NCBI GenBank assembly: GCA_030647705.1
Contig: JAUSJJ010000068.1
Coordinates: forward strand, 1 to 7,675
From: Dehalococcoidia bacterium
GTDB taxonomy: Bacteria > Chloroflexota > Dehalococcoidia > JAUSJJ01
Direction: 5' to 3'
Length of the DNA stretch: 7,675 bases
Below are positions 1 to 6,608 of the stretch, piece by piece. The notes beneath the pieces were generated by a model that saw nothing but the letters and a program-made list of their open reading frames with translations, did no database searches and was not told the DNA's origin. Made by a program: the position numbers and the translations under genes. How positions within the stretch are numbered: position 1 is the first letter of the stretch; every line of letters starts with the position of its first letter.

Positions 1-650
1 GTGAGCCTTGTCATCGTGGTAATAGGAATGATTACCATATCGTCCTCGCTGCCCAGGAACCCACCACCCTTGCTCGCCAACACGCCAATCACTCTGAAAG
101 AGCGGCTGTTTATCTTCACGAAGCTCCCCAGCGGGTCCGCATCCGGGAACAGTGTCTGGGCAACGTTGCTGCCGAGCACGGCTACCGTTGAGTTGGCTTG
201 CACGTCGGTCTGGGAAATGAAGTCGCCGTCGGCAATCGTGGCATTCCGGACGTACTGGTAATCGGGCGTTGTGCCCAACACGCGAGTCCTGGTATTTTGC
301 GACCCCGCTACAACCTGGCCGAAGGTCTGCGTCTGGGCGGCAACCATCACCGCCTCAGGAACGTTACCCGGCTCGGCGATAGCCTGGGCGTCCTGTAGAG
401 TGAGGCTGGCTGCACTGCCCGCGCCCTGCCCGACCCCTCCAACGTTCGTCGAGCCAGGGCTGATAAAGACGAGGTTGCTGCCCATACTGGTGATCTGGCT
501 GGTAACCATCTGGCTGGCGCCGGCGCCAACAGACATCAGCGAGATCACCGCGCCCACTCCGATGACGATCCCAAGTACTGTAAGAGCTGAGCGCAATCTG
601 CGAGCAGCCAGTGTGGTCAGGGCGGTGCGGAAGCTTTCGATCAGGTTCAC
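1..650 (-). CDS. MacB/FtsX-type ABC transporter permease, N-terminal part (runs off left edge)
   Basis: Membrane subunit of a MacB-like ABC exporter; 216 codons are visible and the C-terminal part lies beyond position 1. The protein begins [20 protein letters not shown], a short cytoplasmic amphipathic lead with basic residues. A first membrane helix follows at about residues 22-45 (SALTVLGIVIGVGAVISLMS). After it comes an extracytoplasmic MacB_PCD-like domain rich in Gly, Ser, Thr and Gln, with the family-typical phrases TSQITSMGSNLVFISPG and VAVLGSNVAQTLF. The GTG start at 650-648 overlaps the ATPase stop codon as GTGA, and AGAGGTG lies 7 bases upstream of it, so the start is well supported and translation is probably coupled. 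The family normally has four membrane helices and about 400 residues; only the first helix and most of the large extracytoplasmic domain are present here. The transported substrate is unknown. Confidence 0.9.
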   Translation of the reverse strand, partial: MNLIESFRTALTTLAARRLRSALTVLGIVIGVGAVISLMSVGAGASQMVTSQITSMGSNLVFISPGSTNVGGVGQGAGSAASLTLQDAQAIAEPGNVPEAVMVAAQTQTFGQVVAGSQNTRTRVLGTTPDYQYVRNATIADGDFISQTDVQANSTVAVLGSNVAQTLFPDADPLGSFVKINSRSFRVIGVLASKGGGFLGSEDDMVIIPITTMTRL

Positions 651-1375
651 TGGGACGCACCTCTCATTTGCAGGAGAGCCTCTGAGGCAAGGCGTGGCGC
701 AATGCGCTCCTCGCCTACTATCTTGCCGTCTCGAAGGCGGACTAACCTCTGAGCACACGCCGCGATATCGATCTCGTGAGTGACAATGAGAATGGTAATC
801 CCCTCCTGGCGATGGAGTTCCTGGAAGAGTGCAAGTATCTCCCAGCTGGTCTTGCTGTCCAGATTGCCCGTAGGCTCGTCGGCCAGGATAACGGAGGGGT
901 CGTTGGCCAGAGCACGGGCGATAGCCACCCGCTGTTGCTCGCCGCCGGAAAGCTCGGAGGGACGGTGAGAAACCCTGTCTTTCAGTCCCATTCTCTCCAG
1001 GGCTTTCATCGCCTTGTCCCGTTTGCGTTTGCCTCCTCCGTAGACCATTGGCAGTTCCACGTTTGCCAGGGCGCTCGCCCGCGGCAGCAGGTTATAACTC
1101 TGAAACACGAAACCCAGTTTCCGGTTCCTGATGCCGGCTAGAGCGTCATCACCCAGGCTCTGCACAGGCACCCCGTCCAGCAGAAACGTGCCGGTGCTGG
1201 GCCGATCGAGGCAGCCCAGGATATTCATCAGCGTGGACTTGCCGGATCCCGAGGGCCCCATCATGGCGACCATCTCGCCCCGCTCGATGGTCAGGCTCAC
1301 TCCCCGCAGAGCTTGTACCTGCTGCTGCCCGATCTTGTAGGTCTTGGTTATGTCTTTGAGCTCAATGACTGGCAT
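647..1375 (-). CDS. MacB/LolD-type ABC transporter ATP-binding protein
   Basis: Cytoplasmic ATPase of 242 residues that should power the neighbouring permease. All ABC signatures are intact: Walker [10 protein letters not shown] at residues 40-48, Q-loop Gln92 ([10 protein letters not shown]), signature LSGGEQQR at 142-149, Walker B VILADE at 162-167 with catalytic Glu167, D-loop NLD at 171-173, and switch His200 (IVTHE). The sequence style ([37 protein letters not shown]) is that of the LolD/MacB/FtsE branch, whose members work by mechanotransmission with FtsX-like permeases and not as importers. The gene starts with ATG 17 bases after the adaptor stop, with a modest upstream AGAAGG. It overlaps the permease start by 4 bases. 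It is the middle gene of an adaptor-ATPase-permease operon. Function is confident at family level; the cargo is not known. Confidence 0.96.
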   Translation of the reverse strand: MPVIELKDITKTYKIGQQQVQALRGVSLTIERGEMVAMMGPSGSGKSTLMNILGCLDRPSTGTFLLDGVPVQSLGDDALAGIRNRKLGFVFQSYNLLPRASALANVELPMVYGGGKRKRDKAMKALERMGLKDRVSHRPSELSGGEQQRVAIARALANDPSVILADEPTGNLDSKTSWEILALFQELHRQEGITILIVTHEIDIAACAQRLVRLRDGKIVGEERIAPRLASEALLQMRGASQ

Positions 1376-1392
1376 GTATTTTCGTCAACCTT

Positions 1393-3945
1393 CTACCTGA
1401 AAGCCCCTACCCCCGGCACCGCCCCCCCGCCAACGCGGCCCGTGCTGCTTGAAGAAGAAGACGTTCTGGTGTAGACCACCGTCTCCCCTTCCTGCACTCC
1501 CTGGACTATCTCGGTGTTGCTCCCATCGGTGATGCCAGCCGTCACCGGCCGCTCCTCTGTCTTGCCGTCCGCGAGCAGGACCGTAACTACCCGGTTGCGA
1601 CCCGATACGCGGAGCGCCTGGTTAGGCACCACCAGAACGCTCTCCTTCCTCTGCACCACAATGGCAGCATCGGTAGTCAGTCCCTGGCGCAGCACCAGGC
1701 CCCTCGGGACCTGCACGCTGACGGTCACGCCGTATGTGACCACTCCACTCTGGGTCGTCGACAGTATGTCTACCGAAGTGATCTGACCGGTCAGGGCCGT
1801 CAACTGCAGCGCCGGAGCAGTCGCCGCGTTGCCCGGAACGGCCGTAGCCCCTGGAACCGGCGTACCTCGGGGCCCCACCGCACCACCAGGAACTCGACCC
1901 TGGCCGAGGGCGCCCCCAAGCCGTCCGGCAATATCCGAGGCTCCGGTACCGGAGCCTCCAATCAGCGCAATCAGGTCGCTGGCCTGAAGCCCCTGGAGGG
2001 CTTCCACTGTGAGATCGACCTGCTGCCCCACCTTGACCCGCAACACGTCCACCTCATCGACCGTCGCATTGATCTCGACCTGCGTGGGGTCCACCAGTTG
2101 AACGATCACGGTAGTGCCGGTTACCGAGTCGCCTTGATTGATCGGAATCGAAGCCACGATCCCATCGTACGGAGCCTTGATGGTGGCTTGGTCGAGCAGC
2201 TTCTGAGCGTCGTTTAGGCCAGACTGCGCAGTCCGCACGGCAGTCTCCGCGGCCTTCACCGTGAGAGGGTCAGGGCCTGCCTCGACCTCTGCCAAATTCT
2301 GCTCCGCCACCTTGAGCTTTGCCTGAGCGTCTGCCTCCTTTGCCTGCAACGCCTGGCGCTGCAAGGAGTCAGGGCCGGTCCCCAGATCAGCCACGGCGTC
2401 TTTCGCTTTATGAAGATTAGTTTTGGCCACCTCAACCGCGTTCTGCCTCTGCTGCCGCACCAGAGGATCGGGTGCTCCGCCCAAGTCGGCCAGGGCGTCC
2501 TTCGCTTTCTGAAGATTAGTTTTGGCCACCTCAACCGCATTCTGCCTCTGCTGGTGCACCAGGGGATCGGGACCGCCACCCAGGTCGGCCAGAGCATCCT
2601 TCGCTTTCTCGAGGTTGATCTTGGCCAGGTCAACCGCGTTCCGCCGCTGCTGCCTTGCCAGAGGGTCAGGCCCGCCCTGCAGCTTCGCCAGAGCGTCTTT
2701 CGCCTGCTGCAGGTTTGCCTTGGCCAGGTCAACCGCGGTCTGCCGCTGCTGCCTTACCAGCGGATCGGGCCCGCCCCCCACCTGTTCTAGCGTATTTTGT
2801 GACTGGTCCAGTGTTGCTTGGGCAACGGAAACCGTTGCCTGAAACTGTGCCAGCTGCTTCAGTTGCAATGGGCTGGCGTCACCACCCTGCACGCTCAACC
2901 TTGCCGAGAAGTTAGCCAAATTGCTCTGCGCCTGGTCCAGCGCGATCTGTGCGTTGGCCACGGCCTGTTGCGCCTGCGCCAACTGGAGCGTATATTCACG
3001 CCTAAGGCCATCCAACGCTTGCTGCACTTGCTGCAAGGCGACCTCAGCGGCTGCCGCTGCCTGCTGGGCTTGCGCCAATTGGACGGCATAATCGGCCTCC
3101 AGGCTAGCCAGCGATTGCTCCGCCTGCTGCAGAGCCGTGTCCGCGGCAGCGTTCGCCTGTTGTGCCTGCGCCAACTGCGGTCCATACTCGCCATCGAGGC
3201 CGTCCAGCGATTGCTGCGCCTGCTGCAGAGCCGTGTCCGCGGCAGCGTTCGCCTGTTGTGCCTGTGCCAGTTGCAACTCATGCTCGGGATCGAGGTCGTC
3301 CAGTGTTTGCTGGACTTGCTGTAGAGATGTCTCGGCCGCAGCCTTCGCTTGCTGCGCCTGAGCTACCTGCAGCTTGTATTCCTCGTCGAGACCGTCCAGC
3401 GATTGCTGCGCCTGCTGCAACGCTATGTCGGCAGCCGCCTTGGCTTGCTGGGCCTGCGCCACCTGGAAAGAGTAATCGCGATCGAATATGCTCAGCGACT
3501 GCTGCGCCTGCCGCAGGTTCACCCGGGCCGATGCTGCCGCGTCGGCCACGCTCGCCGCTCGTGCAGCCTGGGTGACCGTGTTCTTTGCGTCAGCCACCGC
3601 TTCCTGAGCCTTGGCAAGCTGATCTTGTGCCTGTACCACACTCTCTTGCAGTTTCGATGAGTCCAGTTTTGCCAATACCTGGTCGGCGCGCACCTGATCG
3701 CCTTTCTTCACGGCGATCTGCTCCACGGTCCCGCCGCTGCCGAAGGTTAGCTTGGCCTGATGCGGCATAGTCAGGGTACCGGTAGAGCCGATGGTCACCG
3801 AGAGAGTGGACGACTTGACGGTTGCCTGAAGCTGCTGAGTAGTGGGGGTGCTCGACGAACACGCCGCCACCAATAAGCTCAGCGAGACCAGCACCGCCAG
3901 GACGGCGGATAACCCCCGCCAATGTATGCCGATTCTAATCATCAT
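1393..3945 (-). CDS. HlyD/MacA-like adaptor lipoprotein with greatly expanded repeat-built helical region
   Basis: Membrane-fusion-type adaptor for the downstream ATPase and permease. I choose the ATG at 3945-3943 (850 residues) because AGGAG lies 10 bases upstream; an in-frame TTG at 3975 would give 860 residues but has no clear ribosome binding site. Residue numbers below count from the TTG. A signal peptide ends in the lipobox LVAAC with Cys39, predicting a lipid-anchored extracytoplasmic protein. Half of a lipoyl/barrel-sandwich domain is at about 65-109 (GGTVEQIAVKKGDQV). A long helical region spans about 107-598. The second lipoyl half is at about 593-630 (IKAPYDGIVASIPINQGDSV). It is followed by a beta-barrel region interrupted by a Gly/Pro-rich insert (about 672-722), then a membrane-proximal domain, and a Ser- then Gly-rich tail (838-860). 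MacA-type proteins are usually about 370-400 residues; the excess is mostly two tandem-repeat families. The cargo is unknown. Confidence 0.93.
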   Translation of the reverse strand: MMIRIGIHWRGLSAVLAVLVSLSLLVAACSSSTPTTQQLQATVKSSTLSVTIGSTGTLTMPHQAKLTFGSGGTVEQIAVKKGDQVRADQVLAKLDSSKLQESVVQAQDQLAKAQEAVADAKNTVTQAARAASVADAAASARVNLRQAQQSLSIFDRDYSFQVAQAQQAKAAADIALQQAQQSLDGLDEEYKLQVAQAQQAKAAAETSLQQVQQTLDDLDPEHELQLAQAQQANAAADTALQQAQQSLDGLDGEYGPQLAQAQQANAAADTALQQAEQSLASLEADYAVQLAQAQQAAAAAEVALQQVQQALDGLRREYTLQLAQAQQAVANAQIALDQAQSNLANFSARLSVQGGDASPLQLKQLAQFQATVSVAQATLDQSQNTLEQVGGGPDPLVRQQRQTAVDLAKANLQQAKDALAKLQGGPDPLARQQRRNAVDLAKINLEKAKDALADLGGGPDPLVHQQRQNAVEVAKTNLQKAKDALADLGGAPDPLVRQQRQNAVEVAKTNLHKAKDAVADLGTGPDSLQRQALQAKEADAQAKLKVAEQNLAEVEAGPDPLTVKAAETAVRTAQSGLNDAQKLLDQATIKAPYDGIVASIPINQGDSVTGTTVIVQLVDPTQVEINATVDEVDVLRVKVGQQVDLTVEALQGLQASDLIALIGGSGTGASDIAGRLGGALGQGRVPGGAVGPRGTPVPGATAVPGNAATAPALQLTALTGQITSVDILSTTQSGVVTYGVTVSVQVPRGLVLRQGLTTDAAIVVQRKESVLVVPNQALRVSGRNRVVTVLLADGKTEERPVTAGITDGSNTEIVQGVQEGETVVYTRTSSSSSSTGRVGGGAVPGVGAFR
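2182..2775 (-). repeat. Six tandem 99-bp units encoding 33-residue GPDP repeats in the adaptor
   Basis: Units begin at adaptor residues 401, 434, 467, 500, 533 and 566, each opening (G/T/A)(G/A)PD(P/S)L, then a helix of about 26 residues such as AVEVAKTNLQKAKDALADLG. The period is exactly 33 residues (99 bp). The third and fourth units in reading order share a 29-base identical run around 2411 and 2510. The last two units (533 and 566) are the most diverged. The Gly-Pro motif should break the helix once per unit. Confidence 0.93.
2890..3465 (-). repeat. Six tandem 96-bp units encoding 32-residue helical repeats in the adaptor
   Basis: Units begin at adaptor residues 171, 203, 235, 267, 299 and 331 (counting from the TTG at 3975), each opening Q(V/L)AQAQQA and most closing with LDGLDxEY or a similar turn. 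The period is exactly 32 residues (96 bp). The last unit is degenerate at its end. Two copies share a 48-base identical run (3121-3168 and 3217-3264), pointing to recent duplication or homogenisation. Confidence 0.93.
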
Positions 3946-3955
3946 GCGAGCGACG

Positions 3956-3960
3956 CTCCT
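3956..3960 (-). promoter_or_regulatory. Ribosome binding site deciding the adaptor start
   Basis: AGGAG on the minus strand, 10 bases before the ATG at 3945-3943. It favours this ATG over the in-frame TTG at 3975, which has no purine-rich site at the usual distance. The ATG-ATG pair (3945 and 3942) leaves a two-codon uncertainty. Confidence 0.6.
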
Positions 3961-4039
3961 GAATTCGTTTATCAACGTATGAGGTTAACACTGCGATCCC
4001 CGTTAGCTCTTCACGTCCGGCCAGTCACCCCACGCTTTC

Positions 4040-4064
4040 GCCGTACCAGACACCACTCTACGGC
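4040..4064. repeat. Imperfect operator-like or leader inverted repeat upstream of the adaptor operon
   Basis: GCCGTA (4040-4045) and TACGGC (4059-4064) form a 6-bp inverted repeat with a 13-base spacer. It overlaps the proposed -10 box at 4055-4060. It could be a second operator or an RNA hairpin at the start of the adaptor mRNA. The 8-base palindrome GCACGTGC (4063-4070) overlaps its edge. Confidence 0.35.
4055..4060 (-). promoter_or_regulatory. Possible -10 box of the adaptor-ATPase-permease operon
   Basis: On the minus strand TAGAGT matches TATAAT at 4 of 6 positions. It lies 11 bases downstream of the last GTTCA element of the 11-bp repeat array. No good -35 box exists at the normal distance. 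That is typical of promoters where a PhoB-type activator substitutes for the -35 element. The placement is inference. Confidence 0.35.
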
Positions 4065-4065
4065 A

Positions 4066-4109
4066 CGTGCATGAACATCTCATTAACTGAACGTGAACAT
4101 CAGATTAAC
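4066..4109 (-). promoter_or_regulatory. Four 11-bp direct repeats, putative PhoB/PhoP/OmpR-family operator
   Basis: Read on the minus strand, four consecutive 11-base units each begin GTT(A/C)A: GTTAATCTGAT, GTTCACGTTCA, GTTAATGAGAT and GTTCATGCACG. On the plus strand the matching T(G/T)AAC cores start at 4072, 4083, 4094 and 4105, exactly 11 apart. Winged-helix response regulators of the PhoB/OmpR family bind head-to-tail to direct repeats about one helical turn apart, and Streptomyces PhoP sites are 11-base units with GTTCA cores. The array lies about 120-165 bases upstream of the adaptor ATG, in the right direction to control that operon. The identity of the regulator is inference. Confidence 0.6.
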
Positions 4110-4166
4110 GGGCAGACTCTTCCCTAGATAAACTACAACGAACGGAGGACGGAAAAGATAGGTCTC

Positions 4167-4187
4167 CCGAAGACCGTGTCTCTTCGG
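4167..4187. terminator. Hairpin, possible 3' end of the molybdoenzyme transcript
   Basis: Perfect 7-bp inverted repeat CCGAAGA / TCTTCGG with a 7-base loop. On the minus strand it lies about 120 bases beyond the stop codon of the molybdoenzyme and is followed within 10 bases by TATCTTTT. The T-run is short and offset, so this would be a weak intrinsic terminator at best. Confidence 0.35.
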
Positions 4188-4242
4188 CCTCGATATCCGC
4201 GCGTTCTCGTTGGGATGGCCTCACAGGCGCCTCACCACCTCA

Positions 4243-4270
4243 AGCCACTTCTCCGTCCATGGAGAAAGGC
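4243..4270 (-). terminator. Hairpin just downstream of the molybdoenzyme stop
   Basis: On the minus strand, a TTCTCC / GGAGAA stem with a 6-base loop is extended by GCC / GGC across a small internal loop. It begins 35 bases after the stop codon. No T-run follows, so it may protect the mRNA 3' end or accompany factor-dependent termination; it is not a classical terminator. Confidence 0.3.
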
Positions 4271-4305
4271 AGCCCGGGTTGGGGGACACCCTTAAACCAG
4301 CCGCT

Positions 4306-6540
4306 TCATCCCTGGCTGCCCGCGGGCGCCTTCTCCGCTTGCACCAAGGTGGTGTTGGATGAGAACGCGCCGCCGGGGGAGCGACGGTCCCTGGTCAGCA
4401 CATTCGCGCAGCCACCCCTGTCCACACCCTGCGGGTCAGGATTGTACCAGGCCCCCTGAGGCACATCCACCACTCCGGGCATGATACGCTGGGTCACTTT
4501 GGCCCGGATGAGCATCTGCCCGCGGTCGTTGAAGACCCTAGCCATGTCGCCGTCTTCGATGCCCCTGGCAGCGGCATCGACAGGGTGGAGCCACATCGCC
4601 TGCCGCTGAAGCTCCCTCAGCCAGGGGATGTTCTCGAACTGGGAGTGCGCCCTGCGCTTGATGTGGCTGGTAATGAGCTGCAAGGGGAACTTCTTTGCCA
4701 GCGGATCGTTCCGGCCCTCCCAGGTCTCGATGTACTTGGGCACGGACGGCACGTCAGCCATATTCTTGTCGGCGAGCCTCTGAGAGAATATCTCTATCTT
4801 CCCTGATGGAGTGGGGAACCTGTTCTTCGCAGGGTCCTCGATCTGCTCCTTGAAGGCAACATAGGGCCCGTCCTGGCGCGCCTTTTGCACACCCTTCTTG
4901 CGGAACTCGTCGTAGTCTGCGATGTCCGGCCCCCCCTTGACCACACCCCTCAGCCATTCGTCCTCGGTGTATTCGTTGAAACCCGAGAGGCCAAGCTTCT
5001 CGGCCAGCGAAACGCATACCTCAAGATGGGATTTCGATTCTCCCAGAGATTCCACGGCCTTGTTCATGTAGGCATAGAAACCGGTCGCCTCGCCCACGGT
5101 AATGTCGTTTCTCTCCAGGAAAGTGTTGGTCGGCAGCAGGATATCGGCGAACTTGGCGCCCGGCGTCATGAACTGCTCGGCCATCACAACGAATTCAAGC
5201 GATTCGGACTTCAGGGCCTCGACCGACTTGTTCAAGTTGAGGAACTGGTTGGGGAAGCTGGTGTTGACCAGCATCAGCATCTTGTAGTCAGCGGGATAGC
5301 CCCCGGACCTGCCTTTGAGGATAGCGTCGGCCACCTCTGAGACGTTTACTCTGCCCCTGCGGAAGAAGCCCTTGAACGGTGGAATTCCGTCCTTGCGTAC
5401 CGGGGCGTTTTCCTCTACCGGGTTCGGGGCGCCGGCCACGCCACGGCCCAGCTTCATGAAGGGGAAAGGCCCATACCCCGCCGAGTACGCCCTGCCCGCC
5501 GCATCTCCACCATGAACGCCAACATTGCCGGTCATGGCTGCCAGCGTGATCGCCGCGCGGTGGTACTGCTCTCCGTAGGCGGTGCGCCCGGGAGCGATGC
5601 CCGTCATCAGGGCCGCCGGCTTCATGCCGGCGTAGTCCCTCGCCAGTTGCGTGATCGTCGACGCTGGCACGCCGGTTATGGCCTCTGCCCACGTAGGCGT
5701 CTTCGCTACGCCGTCTTCTGCGCCGAGGACGTAGTCTTTGAATTTGTCGAAACCCAGCGTGTAGGTATCGAGGAACTTCTGATCATGGAGGCCTTCCGTG
5801 ATCATAACATAGGCCATGGCGATGAGCATGGCCGCGTCTGTTCCCGGGATGATGGGTATCCACTCGTCGCTCAGCGCCGACACGGTGTCCGTGTAGCGTG
5901 GGTCGACCGCCACTATCCTGGCCCCTTTCTCCCTGGCTTGCGCCAGATACCAGGAGGTGTTGGCATGGGAAATGGTGTCAGTGGGGTTCCATCCCCAGAG
6001 AATGATGAGACGCGAGTTCAGCAGGTCGTCGCGTGTGTTGCTGGTAGCCACAGTGCCATAGGTAACATTGGAAGCGAAGACACCACCCTCGAAAGAGAAG
6101 AAGCCCCACACTTCGGAGTACCCACCGGCCATAGAGAGAAGGCGGTCATACAGCCGGAAGTTGTGAAACCAGCTAATATCGCCGCCGGAAGGCTTGAACA
6201 TGATCGAGGCCGGCCCGTAGGTATCCTTGATCCGGGTCATTTGCCTGGCCACAGTGTCCAGCGCCTCGTCCCAGGAGATGCGTTGGAACTTGCCTTCACC
6301 TCTTTCGCCCACGCGCTTCATCGGATACAAGAGGCGGTCAGGCGCATAGACCCTCTGCCTGTAGGACCTGCCTCTCACGCACGCTCTCATCTGCGGCTCG
6401 TCCGTGTCATCCGTCTCTATCCGGGTAATGGCCCCGTCGCGGACGTATGCCTTGAGCACGCACTGGCCGCCGCAATGGCTGCAACACGCGGTAGGCACCA
6501 CTTTCTCTTCGCTGGATTGGATTATGGCCGGGTTCCCCAT
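4306..6540 (-). CDS. DmsA-like molybdopterin (bis-MGD) oxidoreductase, no Tat signal
   Basis: Catalytic subunit of the DMSO-reductase superfamily, 744 residues, about the length of mature DmsA. The N-terminal [4Fe-4S] motif is C19-x3-C23-x3-C27-x26-C54 with one extra Cys20, followed by the DmsA-type CVRGRSYRQRVYAPDRL and KRVGERGEGKFQRISWDEA. The Mo-ligand region GFFSFEGG places Ser149 at the ligand position by spacing to the conserved YG, as in DMSO reductases. Cofactor-binding stretches include LWGWNPTDT (181-189), VDPRYTDT (212-219) and AAMTGNVGVHGG (334-345). The C-terminal domain closely resembles DmsA (MARVFNDRGQM, PQGAWYNPD, GVDRGGCANVLT). Start: ATG at 6540 with GGAGG 7 bases upstream, and an in-frame TGA 45 bases upstream with no start codon between, so no Tat leader is possible. 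It lies 68 bases after the VOC gene. The substrate is unknown; no DmsB/DmsC partner is visible. Confidence 0.94.
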   Translation of the reverse strand: MGNPAIIQSSEEKVVPTACCSHCGGQCVLKAYVRDGAITRIETDDTDEPQMRACVRGRSYRQRVYAPDRLLYPMKRVGERGEGKFQRISWDEALDTVARQMTRIKDTYGPASIMFKPSGGDISWFHNFRLYDRLLSMAGGYSEVWGFFSFEGGVFASNVTYGTVATSNTRDDLLNSRLIILWGWNPTDTISHANTSWYLAQAREKGARIVAVDPRYTDTVSALSDEWIPIIPGTDAAMLIAMAYVMITEGLHDQKFLDTYTLGFDKFKDYVLGAEDGVAKTPTWAEAITGVPASTITQLARDYAGMKPAALMTGIAPGRTAYGEQYHRAAITLAAMTGNVGVHGGDAAGRAYSAGYGPFPFMKLGRGVAGAPNPVEENAPVRKDGIPPFKGFFRRGRVNVSEVADAILKGRSGGYPADYKMLMLVNTSFPNQFLNLNKSVEALKSESLEFVVMAEQFMTPGAKFADILLPTNTFLERNDITVGEATGFYAYMNKAVESLGESKSHLEVCVSLAEKLGLSGFNEYTEDEWLRGVVKGGPDIADYDEFRKKGVQKARQDGPYVAFKEQIEDPAKNRFPTPSGKIEIFSQRLADKNMADVPSVPKYIETWEGRNDPLAKKFPLQLITSHIKRRAHSQFENIPWLRELQRQAMWLHPVDAAARGIEDGDMARVFNDRGQMLIRAKVTQRIMPGVVDVPQGAWYNPDPQGVDRGGCANVLTRDRRSPGGAFSSNTTLVQAEKAPAGSQG

Positions 6541-6570
6541 GTCATGGCCTCCAAGACTCGCTTTTTCTGA

Positions 6571-6595
6571 CGGGCAAGGCTTTCACACCTGCCCG
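6571..6595. other. Intercistronic hairpin between the VOC and molybdoenzyme genes
   Basis: CGGGCA (6571-6576) pairs with TGCCCG (6590-6595); after a one-base bulge, GG/CC extends the stem. It sits in the 68-base gap between the two minus-strand genes, 18 bases upstream of the GGAGG ribosome site of the molybdoenzyme. No T-run follows, so an mRNA processing or stability element is more likely than a terminator. Confidence 0.4.
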
Positions 6596-6608
6596 ACCCA
6601 AACTAAAA

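Larger units (their letters stand above)
3976..4305. other. Non-coding region between the molybdoenzyme and adaptor operons
   Basis: No convincing gene is present on either strand. The right part (about 4165-4305) holds two hairpins following the molybdoenzyme gene. The left part (about 4040-4109) holds the four-unit 11-bp repeat array, an inverted repeat and a weak -10 candidate for the adaptor operon. About 60 bases of leader (3976-4039) show nothing further that I can support. Confidence 0.7.

Noticed and set aside
271..783. Open frame of 170 codons on the plus strand across the permease and ATPase junction
   Set aside because: It is antisense to two well-recognised overlapping genes and has no plausible ribosome site or domain.
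2818..3324. Leu/Arg/Cys-rich repetitive frames opposite and within the adaptor repeats
   Set aside because: Their periodicity simply mirrors the 96-bp and 99-bp tandem units of the adaptor gene read in the wrong frame or strand.
2182..3465. Regularly spaced repeats considered as a CRISPR array
   Set aside because: The repeats are contiguous 96- and 99-bp coding units with no unique spacers, in frame within one protein.
4259..4459. Small plus-strand open frame of 66 codons over the 3' end of the molybdoenzyme gene
   Set aside because: It overlaps the conserved DmsA-like C-terminus on the other strand, and its first codons fall within the 3' hairpin; no domain or ribosome site supports it.
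5512..6570. Long open frame of 352 codons on the plus strand, antisense to the molybdoenzyme gene
   Set aside because: It lies fully opposite a gene with clear motifs throughout, its product shows no recognisable domain, and it has the Arg/His/Gly/Val-rich look of a GC-driven shadow frame.
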